Positions 50,848 to 58,990 of a stretch of 64,000 bases of DNA are shown in pieces. The number at the start of each line of letters is the position of its first letter. Position 1 is the first letter of the stretch. The translations under genes were made by a program, and so were the position numbers. The notes under the pieces were generated by a model that worked only from the letters and a program-made list of their open reading frames with translations, did not search any database and was not told where the DNA came from. This DNA is from Bacillota bacterium (GTDB lineage Bacteria; Bacillota; UBA994): assembly GCA_018333655.1 (NCBI GenBank), contig JAGXTJ010000055.1:1-64000 (forward strand), written 5' to 3'.

Positions 50848-51402
50848 CTATACTCCCTGCAAGAACCAAGCATGCAGCCGAGTGTCACTCGTCATTTCGG
50901 GGTGAAATGTTAAGGCCCACAGGTGCTTGTGACGCACCCCCACAATGTCATCCCCGATAGCGGCGATAATTTCTACCGCGGGATCTAACGCCGTGATCAG
51001 GGGCGCACGAATAAAGACCAGCGGAAAATCGCGGATTTCGCCCACGTCGCCTCGCCCGATGAAACTGTCGAGCTGTGAGCCGTAGGCATTTCTTTGTATG
51101 GAGATATCCAGAAGACCAAGATAAGGCGTGCCCTCATTCACAATGGTTTTCGCCAAAAGAATAGCACCAGCGCAAGTCCCGAGCGTGGGCTTGTGTGAGG
51201 CAAACTCCCTCAGCGGTTCGAGCAAGTCATTGCGGGCGATGATCCTGCCCATGGCTGTGCTCTCCCCACCCGGCAAAATAAGGGCGTCGATGTCTTTGAG
51301 ATCTGCACTTGTTCTAACCTCACGCGCCTGATGTCCTAATGTTTGGACTGCCTTCAGGTGCTCGCGAAAAGCACCCTGCAAGGCTAGTACACCTACGCGC
51401 AT
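50848..51402 (-). CDS. pdxT: Pyridoxal 5'-phosphate synthase glutaminase subunit
   Basis: Class I glutaminase that supplies ammonia to PdxS. The 184-residue protein starts [15 protein letters not shown], has the oxyanion region LILPGGESTAMGRI, the catalytic Cys in GTCAGAILLAK, and the His/Glu in TFHPEMTSD. Its start overlaps the pdxS stop (TAATG), giving coupled synthesis, and a terminator follows. Confidence 0.95.
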   Translation of the reverse strand: MRVGVLALQGAFREHLKAVQTLGHQAREVRTSADLKDIDALILPGGESTAMGRIIARNDLLEPLREFASHKPTLGTCAGAILLAKTIVNEGTPYLGLLDISIQRNAYGSQLDSFIGRGDVGEIRDFPLVFIRAPLITALDPAVEIIAAIGDDIVGVRHKHLWALTFHPEMTSDTRLHAWFLQGV

Positions 51403-52268
51403 TAAGAGCCGCGCTCCGCAAATGTTGTCGCTAGACTCTGTATCTCAAGACCACTCATCGCCGTGCCAAGCCCGCGCGAGATGTGCGCCAGCCTTTCTTT
51501 GTCGGCAAAATGTGTGGTCGCCTCGACAATGGCGGCAGCGCGACGAGCGGGATTAGACGACTTAAAAATGCCCGAGCCCACAAAAACACCGTCGCAACCT
51601 AGCTGCATCATCAGTGCAGCGTCGGCAGGAGTGGCTAGGCCACCGGCGGCAAAATTAACGACAGGGAGCTTGCCTAGGCGCTTAACTTCTTGCAGCAAGG
51701 CAAAGGGGGCGCCAAACTCTTTGGCGAGAGTCATAAGCTCTTCGTCAGGAGCGAGCAGCACGCGGCGTATTTCCGACATCATGGTACGCATATGACGAAC
51801 CGCTTCGACCACATTGCCCGTGCCTGCCTCGCCCTTAGTGCGAATCATCACTGCGCCTTCGCCTATGCGCCGCAAAGCCTCGCCTAGGTTACGTGCGCCG
51901 CACACAAAGGGGATTTCAAAGCGGTGCTTATCAATATGGTACTGATCGTCAGCCGGAGTAAGCACTTCGCTCTCATCGATAAAATCAATGCGCAGGGCTT
52001 CGAGAATTTGTGCCTCGACGAAGTGGCCGATACGCACTTTCGCCATGACGGGGATGGTTACGGCTTGCTTAATCTCTAAAATAAGCTCGGGGTCGCTCAT
52101 GCGAGCTACTCCGCCATCGCGGCGTATATCAGATGGAACGCGCTCGAGCGCCATAACGGCACAGGCACCAGCTGCCTCGGCAATTCTAGCCTGTTCGGCG
52201 TTTACTACATCCATGATCACGCCGCCTTTAAGCATTTCGGCTAGGCCCTTGTTCAAATCGGTACGCAT
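51402..52268 (-). CDS. pdxS: Pyridoxal 5'-phosphate synthase lyase subunit
   Basis: The synthase subunit making PLP from ribose 5-phosphate, glyceraldehyde 3-phosphate and ammonia. The 288-residue beta/alpha barrel has [20 protein letters not shown], the Schiff-base lysines in [10 protein letters not shown] and [13 protein letters not shown], and [18 protein letters not shown]. The ATG at 52268 is eleven bases after AAGGAG; no closer in-frame start fits better. The promoter region is shared with the divergent pdxR-like gene. Confidence 0.96.
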   Translation of the reverse strand: MRTDLNKGLAEMLKGGVIMDVVNAEQARIAEAAGACAVMALERVPSDIRRDGGVARMSDPELILEIKQAVTIPVMAKVRIGHFVEAQILEALRIDFIDESEVLTPADDQYHIDKHRFEIPFVCGARNLGEALRRIGEGAVMIRTKGEAGTGNVVEAVRHMRTMMSEIRRVLLAPDEELMTLAKEFGAPFALLQEVKRLGKLPVVNFAAGGLATPADAALMMQLGCDGVFVGSGIFKSSNPARRAAAIVEATTHFADKERLAHISRGLGTAMSGLEIQSLATTFAERGS

Positions 52269-52283
52269 TACGAAATCCACTCC

Positions 52284-52338
52284 TTGACAATTGTTCAGTG
52301 TACCGATACAGTTCTAACTGTATGGCCCACACTGTCAA
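52284..52338. promoter_or_regulatory. Divergent pdxS/pdxR promoters with 18-bp palindrome
   Basis: Plus strand: TTGACA (52284-52289), 17 bases, TACAGT (52307-52312). Minus strand: TTGACA (52338-52333) with a weak -10 (TAGAAC) around 52311-52316. Between them is ATACAGTTCTAACTGTAT (52306-52323), a perfect palindrome that overlaps both -10 regions. It is a candidate operator for the adjacent MocR-type regulator. Confidence 0.75.
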
Positions 52339-52384
52339 GGCAATTATAACTACTGTAGAAAGCTTGTCAAGGGGGAGAGAAAGC

Positions 52385-53755
52385 ATGAAGAGGCCTCCAC
52401 AGAGCATCTTAAAGCCACTTTATGTCAAACTGGCCGAACATCTGCGCAATAAGTTCCACAACCTGCCTCCACATAGCAAGCTGCCCTCTGTGCGTAGCCT
52501 CGCCGAGGTCTACAAAGTTAATCCTTCCACCGTTGTGTCCGCACTTAAGCTCTTAGAGGACGAGGCTATGGTGTACAGCCGCAAAGGCAGCGGCACCTAT
52601 CGGGCGCCACAGGCTACCGAGCGCCCCCTTCCCAGAGCAGCACAACAGTTCGCAGTAGACTTCACTTCGGGCACCCCTTCGCCCGAGTACTTTCCGGTCG
52701 ACGACTTCAAAATTGCTTTCCAGGCAGTGCTTGAACGCGACGGCGGTCAGGCCTTTGCCTATCCAGAAGCACAGGGCTACCCCAAGCTGCGACTGTCCAT
52801 CGCCGGCTACCTAGCAAGTCAGGGCATGGACGTTGATCCGGACCAAGTACACATTACCTCGGGTGCGCAACAGGCGATTTTTCTCTTGGCCCAAGTACTG
52901 CTCTCCCCGAGGGATACCGTTCTCATGGAATGTCCGAGTTATGGAGGAGCACTGCAAGTGTTCGCGGCCTGTAATGCGCGTGTCATCGGTGTTCCTTTAG
53001 GGTATCAAGGCCTGCGCGTCAAGGAGCTTGCTCAGGCACAAAAACAGAACCCGAGGCTGATCTATACCATTCCTAACTTCCATAATCCGACCGGAATTAG
53101 TTACGGTCATGAATCTCGACAAGCACTCATTGCCTTTGCACGACAGAACGATTACTACATCATCGAAGATGACCATATCTCTGAGCTTTACTACACTGCT
53201 TCTCGCCCGCGCCCACTGTGGCAGGACGCGCCTGACAGGGTGCTGTACGTGAAAAGTTTTTCGAAGCTTTTTATGCCTGGGCTACGCCTTGGTTTTCTCG
53301 TCGTGCCTCATGCGCTCAGCGCGGCGCTAAACAAGGCCAGGCAAGCGGTCGACCTAGGAAGTTCGGGGATAACGCAACGCGCCCTCCAATTTTACTTAGA
53401 GAGCGGCAAATGGCAACAGCACCAGGAATCTCTGCGCCGCATCTATGGTGAGAGAGCAGTCGCTCTCTATGCAACTTTAAAAAAGCATCTGCAGGGTGAA
53501 GCGCACTTTAGCCCGCTCAAGGGCGGTATGAATTGCTGGGTGGAGTTGTCGCCCGCAACGCAGTCTAACGCCCTACTAGAGCTAACCGCCCCCCAGGGAG
53601 TGTCGTTTACTCCCGGCGCACAATTTAGCCTGGCGCCCTATGACTACAAAAACTATCTGCGGCTTAGCATTGCCGCTACTTCAGAAAGCCAGATTAGCGC
53701 CGGCATGGCCATTATGGCAGCGAGCCTAGCTAAGTTAAACCGGCCGAAGCCGTAG
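52385..53755 (+). CDS. pdxR: MocR/GntR-type regulator with aminotransferase domain, PdxR-like
   Basis: A 456-residue chimera: an N-terminal GntR winged helix (YVKLAEHLRNKF ... SVRSLAEVYKVNPSTVVSALKLLEDEAM) and a C-terminal fold-type-I aminotransferase domain with NFHNPTGISY and the PLP lysine in YVKSFSKLFMPGLRLGF. MocR proteins named PdxR sense PLP and control pdxST; location directly opposite pdxS strongly suggests that here. GGGGGAG precedes the ATG. Confidence 0.92.
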   Translation: MKRPPQSILKPLYVKLAEHLRNKFHNLPPHSKLPSVRSLAEVYKVNPSTVVSALKLLEDEAMVYSRKGSGTYRAPQATERPLPRAAQQFAVDFTSGTPSPEYFPVDDFKIAFQAVLERDGGQAFAYPEAQGYPKLRLSIAGYLASQGMDVDPDQVHITSGAQQAIFLLAQVLLSPRDTVLMECPSYGGALQVFAACNARVIGVPLGYQGLRVKELAQAQKQNPRLIYTIPNFHNPTGISYGHESRQALIAFARQNDYYIIEDDHISELYYTASRPRPLWQDAPDRVLYVKSFSKLFMPGLRLGFLVVPHALSAALNKARQAVDLGSSGITQRALQFYLESGKWQQHQESLRRIYGERAVALYATLKKHLQGEAHFSPLKGGMNCWVELSPATQSNALLELTAPQGVSFTPGAQFSLAPYDYKNYLRLSIAATSESQISAGMAIMAASLAKLNRPKP

Positions 53756-53769
53756 AGCATTACTCGCTC

Positions 53770-54582
53770 TCAGTCTAGACCTGCGCTCTCTGTCATTGTA
53801 TCCACTAAAACAGTTGTTTCCCAGGCGCTGGCCACAGTGAGCACGCCATCATACCGCAGTCGGCGTAAATGCGAGGAGACTGTTTGCAGCGCTCGTGCAG
53901 GTGTATTGCAGTCTAGACTGAGATGCGCCAGCATAATGCCCTTAGTCCGCTCTGTAATAAGTGCCGTCAAGGCTTCGCCCGCCTCGTCATTTGACAAGTG
54001 GCCGTACCGGCCCATAACGCGCCTAATGAGAGACCACGGGCGTCCGGAGCTCTGCTCCATATCGCGATCATGGTTGCTTTCAAAAATGAGGTAGTCACAG
54101 CCCAAAGCGCCTCGCACAACCTCGTCCGTGACCTCGCCAAGGTCTGTGACTACAGCTACACTGGTGCCATCGGGCGCTGTTAAGCGAAAACCTAGGGGCG
54201 CGATAGCGTCATGGGATTTCTTAAACGCGGCAACCGTCAAAGCACCCGCGTGGACGCTCTCTCCATGCTCCATAGCTCGGCACAGAGCATGAGGCACAGG
54301 CCCAAAACTGCTCTGCCCCGACCACAGCAAGTGAGAACTGTAACTGGGCACATGGTACTTGGTGGGGAACGGCGTTCTAAGTTGCAGAGCACGAACATGA
54401 TCCCCATGTTCGTGGGAGACAAATATTCCATTTAGCGTGTGAGGGTCAATGTTTAGGGCCTGCAAGCTCTTTTCGAGCCGGCGGATGGGCAGGCCACAGT
54501 CAACTAGCACATTTGTGCTTCCCCAACCGACCAAGTAGGCGTTGCCATGCACGCTTGAACTGGCCAAAGAAACAACTCTCAT
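53770..54582 (-). CDS. MBL-fold metallohydrolase WalJ/YycJ-like
   Basis: A 270-residue metallo-beta-lactamase-fold protein of the WalJ (YycJ) type: VVSLASSSVHGNAYLVG, the zinc motif SHEHGDH at about residues 56-62, TDLGEVTD with the bridging Asp, and HLSNDEAGEAL typical of the family. In Bacillus it lies in the walRK operon, linked to cell-wall and DNA repair functions; here it is alone and convergent with pdxR. A weak GGTGAT lies upstream of the ATG. The function is uncertain. Confidence 0.9.
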   Translation of the reverse strand: MRVVSLASSSVHGNAYLVGWGSTNVLVDCGLPIRRLEKSLQALNIDPHTLNGIFVSHEHGDHVRALQLRTPFPTKYHVPSYSSHLLWSGQSSFGPVPHALCRAMEHGESVHAGALTVAAFKKSHDAIAPLGFRLTAPDGTSVAVVTDLGEVTDEVVRGALGCDYLIFESNHDRDMEQSSGRPWSLIRRVMGRYGHLSNDEAGEALTALITERTKGIMLAHLSLDCNTPARALQTVSSHLRRLRYDGVLTVASAWETTVLVDTMTESAGLD

Positions 54583-54640
54583 CTACATCACCGCACCGAT
54601 TATATCATAGCTAGGAAATACACTGTGTTATTCGTGAGAG

Positions 54641-54673
54641 AAAAAAGACTACCCGCTAAAGGGTAGTCTTTTT
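54641..54673. terminator. Bidirectional terminator between helicase and WalJ genes
   Basis: AAAAGACTACCC and GGGTAGTCTTTT form a 12-bp stem around a 6-base loop, with A-rich and T-rich flanks. On the minus strand it ends the helicase transcript and lies ahead of the WalJ gene. Confidence 0.9.
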
Positions 54674-54682
54674 CTAGACAGC

Positions 54683-56101
54683 CTATCTGTAAGAAGGTTC
54701 TCTACGACCTCTGTTGTCACGATGTTGCCGCGGACGCGAGTGCGGCGGTGCGTTGTGTGGCGGGCGAGGGCGACGCGTGCTACGCAAGGGAGCCTCTTCC
54801 GTAATGGCTACCGGTGTTTCATCCGGCTCCTTGGTTATCATCTTTAGCGCTGCGGCGACTAGGGCCACTGAGTCCGCTCTCTCTAAGAGCACCTCAGCCG
54901 CTGAGGTGTAGTGCTCAATGGTGCCCTCCTCAACAATCTGCAGCAACTTTTCCATGCTTAATCTGCGTTGTCCTTCAAGAGCCTCACTAAAGCTCGGGCT
55001 GGGGCGACGCTTAATCTTGCGATTAATGATGCGCTCAATAACGCGTAGCAAGTCAAGTTCACGCGGGGTGACGAAAGTGGTAGCCTGGCCTGCCCTTCCG
55101 GCGCGGCCAGTGCGTCCCACACGGTGCACATAGCTCTCTGGGTCTTGGGGAATGTCGAAATTGTAAATATGCGACACGCCTTCAATGTCTAGTCCCCTAG
55201 CGGCAACATCTGTCGCCACTAAGATATCAATGGTGCCCTCTCTAAACCTACGCATGACGAGGTCACGCTTCGATTGCGTGAGATCACCATGAATGCCCAT
55301 CGCCGCATACCCGCGCTTAATGAGGGCCTCAGAGACCTCATCGACACGACGTTTAGTCCTGCCGAAGACAATTGATGAACCTGGGGTAGAGGTGTCGAGC
55401 AAACGGCAGAGAATGTCAAACTTCTGTCCCTCTCTAGCCTCAGTATAGAACTGCTCGATGGTCGATACTGTTAGCTCCTTCACGGGAGCCGCAACCTGCA
55501 TCGCATTCCTCATAAAGCGTGTGGCCAAATTTCTGATGGCTTCGGGCATGGTGGCAGAGAACAGCATCGTCTGGCGCTCTGCGGGGGTTTGCTCTAATAT
55601 CTTTTCGATATCTTCGATGAAGCCCATGTTTAGCATCTCATCCGCCTCATCGAGCACGACAAAATTAACACTTTGCAGCCTAATGGTGCGCCGACGTATG
55701 TGATCTAGAAGTCGCCCTGGGGTTGCTACAATGATTTGGGGATACGCCCGCATGGCGCGCATCTGCCGATCGATTTCCTGCCCGCCATAAATGGGCAAGC
55801 TACGAATTCCCTTAACCTGACCGATACGGTTAAGCTCCTCTGCTACTTGCATAGCCAATTCTCGCGTGGGGGCGAGCACTAAGGCCTGCACATAGTTGAC
55901 ATTAGTTTGCAGACGCTCCACCAAGGGAATGCCGAAAGCAGCGGTCTTGCCGGTGCCGGTTTGTGCCTGACCGATGACGTCCTTGCCCTCTAGGGCAAGA
56001 GGAATCACCTGAGCTTGGATAGGCGTCATTTCCTCAAAACCCATCTCGGCGATGGACTGCAGAACCTGTGCTCCTAGTGATAAATTAACAAAATTGGACA
56101 A
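54683..56101 (-). CDS. DEAD-box ATP-dependent RNA helicase (CshA/DeaD-like)
   Basis: A 472-residue helicase with all motifs: Q motif [13 protein letters not shown], motif I AQTGTGKT, Ia [41 protein letters not shown] and [13 protein letters not shown] short C-terminal extension ends in Arg/Pro/His-rich [19 protein letters not shown], typical for RNA contact. The TTG start at 56101 has AGGAGAG eight bases upstream. A promoter 190 bp upstream and a terminator hairpin inside the leader point to attenuation. Confidence 0.93.
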   Translation of the reverse strand: MSNFVNLSLGAQVLQSIAEMGFEEMTPIQAQVIPLALEGKDVIGQAQTGTGKTAAFGIPLVERLQTNVNYVQALVLAPTRELAMQVAEELNRIGQVKGIRSLPIYGGQEIDRQMRAMRAYPQIIVATPGRLLDHIRRRTIRLQSVNFVVLDEADEMLNMGFIEDIEKILEQTPAERQTMLFSATMPEAIRNLATRFMRNAMQVAAPVKELTVSTIEQFYTEAREGQKFDILCRLLDTSTPGSSIVFGRTKRRVDEVSEALIKRGYAAMGIHGDLTQSKRDLVMRRFREGTIDILVATDVAARGLDIEGVSHIYNFDIPQDPESYVHRVGRTGRAGRAGQATTFVTPRELDLLRVIERIINRKIKRRPSPSFSEALEGQRRLSMEKLLQIVEEGTIEHYTSAAEVLLERADSVALVAAALKMITKEPDETPVAITEEAPLRSTRRPRPPHNAPPHSRPRQHRDNRGRREPSYR

Positions 56102-56211
56102 CTTTACATCTCTCCTGTTTATTTCTTTATGGTGCATCCCGCGGGCGAAGGGCTTTCGCAAGCACGCCCGACTCAGCATGCCCAACTGTAAGACCTTCTC
56201 TCAGACTCAAC

Positions 56212-56249
56212 AAAAAGCCTCCAACACTACTTTGCGCAGTACCGGAGGC
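56212..56249 (-). terminator. Terminator-like hairpin in the helicase leader
   Basis: On the minus strand GCCTCC (56249-56244) pairs with GGAGGC (56222-56217) and is followed by five T and GTTG. It begins about 35 bases after the predicted transcription start and would stop transcription before the helicase. A second hairpin (CGGGCG/CGCCCG with an inner GCTT-GCGA-AAGC) lies further down. Confidence 0.6.
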
Positions 56250-56291
56250 GGCAATTCACACCGAATGCGAGGCGAGTCACCACACTTAGGT

Positions 56292-56320
56292 ACTATAACA
56301 TAGCAACTAAAACTACACAA
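56292..56320 (-). promoter_or_regulatory. Sigma-A promoter of the helicase gene
   Basis: TTGTGT (56320-56315), 17 bases, and TATAGT (56297-56292) on the minus strand. The transcript would start near 56285, leaving a leader of about 184 bases. Confidence 0.7.
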
Positions 56321-56350
56321 GTCTTTTTATGGAACAAGTGTCGCCCTATG

Positions 56351-56977
56351 CTAGAAACCTTGAAACAAGGTATACCCGATCTCGAAATTGCCGAGCGGAC
56401 TCATCCACAACTTTTCAAACAGAGTGACGCCTACACCCTCCGTAAATTCGCGCCGCTCGAAGTAGGGTGTGCCGCGTTCACGATAGACAACTACAACCAC
56501 ACGCCGCGGTTCTAGGCGAATGTCCTCTATTAAACTGTCGAGTACACGCCGTCGCCCCTCCTGATCTACTTGTTCTTGGCTCCAGGTGGTACCCTCTACG
56601 ATAGGGCCACGCAGCAGCTCGAGCCGGTCAAACTCGGAATCCATCATGCTTTCTTCTTGTTTCTCTTGCGTCCAAACACCATCATTGATGATGTAAGTGA
56701 TGGTGAGCGAACGATCGCGCACGGCCTCTCCCCCCGAAGGGTCACCAACTGTCCCTGCGATATGATACTTCGTCAGGCCACGGCGCGCCTCAATAGAGCG
56801 AAGAGACATCTCGTGATCGTATCCCGAAAAACCAGAGTACTTCCATGTGAACCCGCTCACATTAGGCAGAAATCGCTTTAGTTCTCGATCGTAACGGTTG
56901 ACGAAGAGACCACAACCCGTAGCCCCTACAACTACCACGGCGAGCATAAGTACTACCAAGTATGCGCCTTTCTTCAT
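56351..56977 (-). CDS. Putative lipoprotein of unknown function
   Basis: A 208-residue exported lipoprotein. The signal peptide MKKGAYLVVLMLAVVVVGATGC ends in a lipobox (ATGC, Cys22), after which the mature part is a beta-rich domain with KYHIAGTVGDPSGG, SLTITYIINDGVWTQEK and the C-terminal FEKLWMSPLGNFEIGYTLF. Similar small anchored proteins are common in sporulating Bacillota; no family is recognised. GGAGGTGACAC precedes the ATG. It is divergent from the FMN riboswitch. Confidence 0.8.
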   Translation of the reverse strand: MKKGAYLVVLMLAVVVVGATGCGLFVNRYDRELKRFLPNVSGFTWKYSGFSGYDHEMSLRSIEARRGLTKYHIAGTVGDPSGGEAVRDRSLTITYIINDGVWTQEKQEESMMDSEFDRLELLRGPIVEGTTWSQEQVDQEGRRRVLDSLIEDIRLEPRRVVVVVYRERGTPYFERREFTEGVGVTLFEKLWMSPLGNFEIGYTLFQGF

Positions 56978-57008
56978 GTGTCACCTCCAATCTGCAGAAT
57001 TACGCCCC

Positions 57009-57037
57009 TTGACATGGACCATGACCTTCGATAGTAT
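57009..57037 (+). promoter_or_regulatory. Sigma-A promoter of the FMN riboswitch-ribU transcript
   Basis: TTGACA (57009-57014), 17 bases, TAGTAT (57032-57037). The start site near 57044 lies just before the riboswitch. Confidence 0.8.
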
Positions 57038-57054
57038 GGTAGCAGTAACTGAAT

Positions 57055-57174
57055 AATAACCTTCGGGGTCGGGTGTAATTCCCTACCGGTGGTAATGCGC
57101 AAGCTAGCCCACGAGCCATTTGGCAGACCTAGTGTGATTCTAGGGCCGACAGTAAAGTCTGGATGAAAGAAGGT
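57055..57174 (+). ncRNA. FMN riboswitch (RFN element)
   Basis: The conserved RFN blocks appear in order: CCTTCGGGGTCGGGTG (57060-57075), TTCCCTACCGGTGGTAA, AGCCCACGAGCC, GCAGACC, GATTCTAGGGCCGACAGT, AAAGTCTGGATGAAAGAAGG. The closing P1 pairs CCTTC with GAAGG. FMN binding is expected to favour the terminator just downstream and so reduce the riboflavin transporter RibU when flavin is plentiful. Confidence 0.95.
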
Positions 57175-57202
57175 ATGGCATTATTTCTTGTGCTATCTTT
57201 GC

Positions 57203-57233
57203 GCCCCGATCGTTGTCGGGGCTTTGTTTTGTT
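57203..57233 (+). terminator. Riboswitch expression-platform terminator
   Basis: GCCCCGA/TCGGGGC (57203-57222) is a 7-bp stem with a 6-base loop, followed by TTTGTTTTGTT. It sits between the FMN aptamer and ribU. Confidence 0.9.
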
Positions 57234-57290
57234 GACGGTGATGGCCACACTCGCACCAGGCAAAGCCAGCACAATAAGGGAGGTTTACCT

Positions 57291-57845
57291 ATGAACAAGC
57301 AAACACGCAACTTAGTCATCATCTCGATGCTAGCAGGCATGAGCTACATCCTCATGTTTGTCCTGCAGGTTCCCCTGATCCCCTCCGCGCCTTTTCTCAA
57401 ATATGATCCTAGTGATGTACCTGCCCTTATCGGCGCGTTTATCTTCGGCCCTCTCGCCGGAGTCGTAATCTCGTTTATTAAGGCCACACTATTCCTACTG
57501 ACCAAGGGTACAAGCGGCCCGGTTGGATCTATACAAAACTTTCTGGCGTCGGCGTCTTTCGCCTTGGTGGCTGGGCTAGTCTACAAGAAAATGCCGACTA
57601 AGCTCGGCGCCTTCATTAGTATGATCGCGGGTGGGCTCGCTATGACGGCCGTCATGCATGTATCTAACGCCACATGGGCCCTAGCCGCTTGGGGTGTGCC
57701 AGAAGCGGGGCGCTCCGCTATGCTTTTGACCGCCATCCTACCCTTTAACCTCGCACGTATGACAGTTAGTACTCTCATTACTTTCCCCATGTTCCTAGGT
57801 GTTATGCCCATCCTCAAGCGGCTTGGCTGGATAGGTATCAACTAG
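57291..57845 (+). CDS. ribU: Riboflavin ECF transporter S component
   Basis: A 184-residue membrane protein of the RibU family with about six helices: LVIISMLAGMSYILMFVLQVPLI, DPSDVPALIGAFIFGPLAGV, the Arg/Lys-containing loops near TKGTSGPVGSIQNFLAS, and a C-terminal ALPFNL-type ILPFNLARMTVSTLITFP. RibU binds riboflavin and works with the shared ECF ATPase module. AGGGAGGT precedes the ATG at 57291. Regulation by the upstream FMN riboswitch supports the riboflavin assignment. Confidence 0.93.
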   Translation: MNKQTRNLVIISMLAGMSYILMFVLQVPLIPSAPFLKYDPSDVPALIGAFIFGPLAGVVISFIKATLFLLTKGTSGPVGSIQNFLASASFALVAGLVYKKMPTKLGAFISMIAGGLAMTAVMHVSNATWALAAWGVPEAGRSAMLLTAILPFNLARMTVSTLITFPMFLGVMPILKRLGWIGIN

Positions 57846-57860
57846 AAGTAGATTATTCAT

Positions 57861-58709
57861 TTAGTGTTTGCGAAACGGGTTGTAGGCGGCAAAGCGTCCC
57901 ACTACTTCTTCGACATCAGATATGGTCATAAAGGCCGTCGGGTCAATAGCGAAGACCGTTTCTTTAAGTTGGACTAGTTCAAAGCGAGTGAGCACGCAGA
58001 CAATCACTTTACGCGGTTGTTGTTCGTACGCCCCCTCGCCGTGGAGAAAGGTAACCCCACGCAGCAGCTTTGCATTTAGAGCCTTGGCCACTTCTTCGGG
58101 TTTTGTGGAAACGATCAGCACATTTTTCTTGTCACGCGAGGACTGCATCGAATCAACGATGCGGGCCGTGACAAACATGGCCAGCAAGGTGTAAAGGGCC
58201 GAGGTCAAATCAAAGAGCACGGCGCCCAGGCCCACGATGATGGCATTGAAGGCCATGAGCACTTCGCCGATGGATAGCGAAAACTTGCGGTTCAAGATAA
58301 CCCCCAAGACATCCGTACCGCCGGTAGAGGCCCCTGCTTTAAACACCAAGCCGAGCCCCAAACCGTTCATAGCCCCGCCAAAGACTGACGCGAGTATAAT
58401 GTCATCTACGGCGGGGCTTACTGGTACCCAATCCAAAAACGTAGAAAACATCAATACGGCAAAAGAAGTTAGCATAATAAACTTACCGCCGATATATCTG
58501 TAACCAAGGTATAAAATGGGCAGGTTGAAGATCAAGACAAGTATGCCAATGGGCCACCCCGTCAGTGTACCAATAATAATGCTCATGCCAGAGACTCCAC
58601 CCGCCAGCATGCGGTGGGGCAAGAGCATCATGTTAAATGACGCTGCCGAACACAGCGCACCAATAAGGATGACTATAATCGGCCACACATAACCCTTTAT
58701 GATTTTCAT
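57861..58709 (-). CDS. YitT family membrane protein with DUF2179 domain
   Basis: A 282-residue protein with five or six N-terminal helices (VWPIIVILIGALCSAASFNMMLLP, GVSGMSIIIGTLTGWPIGILVLIF), the family block KAGASTGGTDVLGVILNRK, and a C-terminal cytosolic DUF2179 domain (VLIVSTKPEEVAKAL ... VFAIDPTAFMTISDVEEVVG). YitT-type proteins have no established transport substrate. GAGGAGG precedes ATG 58709. Confidence 0.92.
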   Translation of the reverse strand: MKIIKGYVWPIIVILIGALCSAASFNMMLLPHRMLAGGVSGMSIIIGTLTGWPIGILVLIFNLPILYLGYRYIGGKFIMLTSFAVLMFSTFLDWVPVSPAVDDIILASVFGGAMNGLGLGLVFKAGASTGGTDVLGVILNRKFSLSIGEVLMAFNAIIVGLGAVLFDLTSALYTLLAMFVTARIVDSMQSSRDKKNVLIVSTKPEEVAKALNAKLLRGVTFLHGEGAYEQQPRKVIVCVLTRFELVQLKETVFAIDPTAFMTISDVEEVVGRFAAYNPFRKH

Positions 58710-58827
58710 CTCGATTACCTCCTCGCGAGCGTTCCCCTTGAGTATAACACGCAACTACTATCGTAGTGTTAAGGCAACTTGCGTTGTTCGGTCCGTCTTA
58801 AAAGAACGTGCTACGCAGTGGCCACTG

Positions 58828-58836
58828 TGCTATAAT
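58828..58836 (+). promoter_or_regulatory. Extended -10 promoter of the yybP-ykoY transcript
   Basis: TGCTATAAT, a perfect -10 with the TGn extension. The -35 region is poor. Transcription would begin near 58843, at the first base of the riboswitch. Confidence 0.7.
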
Positions 58837-58845
58837 TATTTCGCA

Positions 58846-58930
58846 TGAAGGGGAGTAACCTTAACTCGGCGTCAACATACTGGGTGATGAGCCCTGGCTG
58901 CCGAGGCCAATTTAATTGGCTGGTGAGACT
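58846..58930 (+). ncRNA. yybP-ykoY (Mn2+) riboswitch
   Basis: The leader carries the class signature: AAGGGGAGTAACC (58848-58860), CGTCAACATACTGGG, GAGCCCTGGC and, on the distal side, GGTGAGACTTTC (58922-58933). These riboswitches bind Mn2+ and usually turn on Mn2+ exporters such as MntP or GDT1/MneA-type proteins; the next gene is a GDT1 family protein, which agrees. Confidence 0.92.
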
Positions 58931-58961
58931 TTCGGCGCACAGCGCCGAGAGTCTTTTGTTT
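58927..58961 (+). terminator. Expression-platform terminator of the Mn2+ riboswitch
   Basis: GACTTTCGGCGC pairs with GCGCCGAGAGTC around a 3-base loop (one mismatch), followed by TTTTGTTT. Its 5' arm shares bases with the aptamer end (GGTGAGACT), so metal binding can prevent its formation. Confidence 0.88.
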
Positions 58962-58990
58962 CTAGAGACCAGAACCGAAACCGAGGAGGA

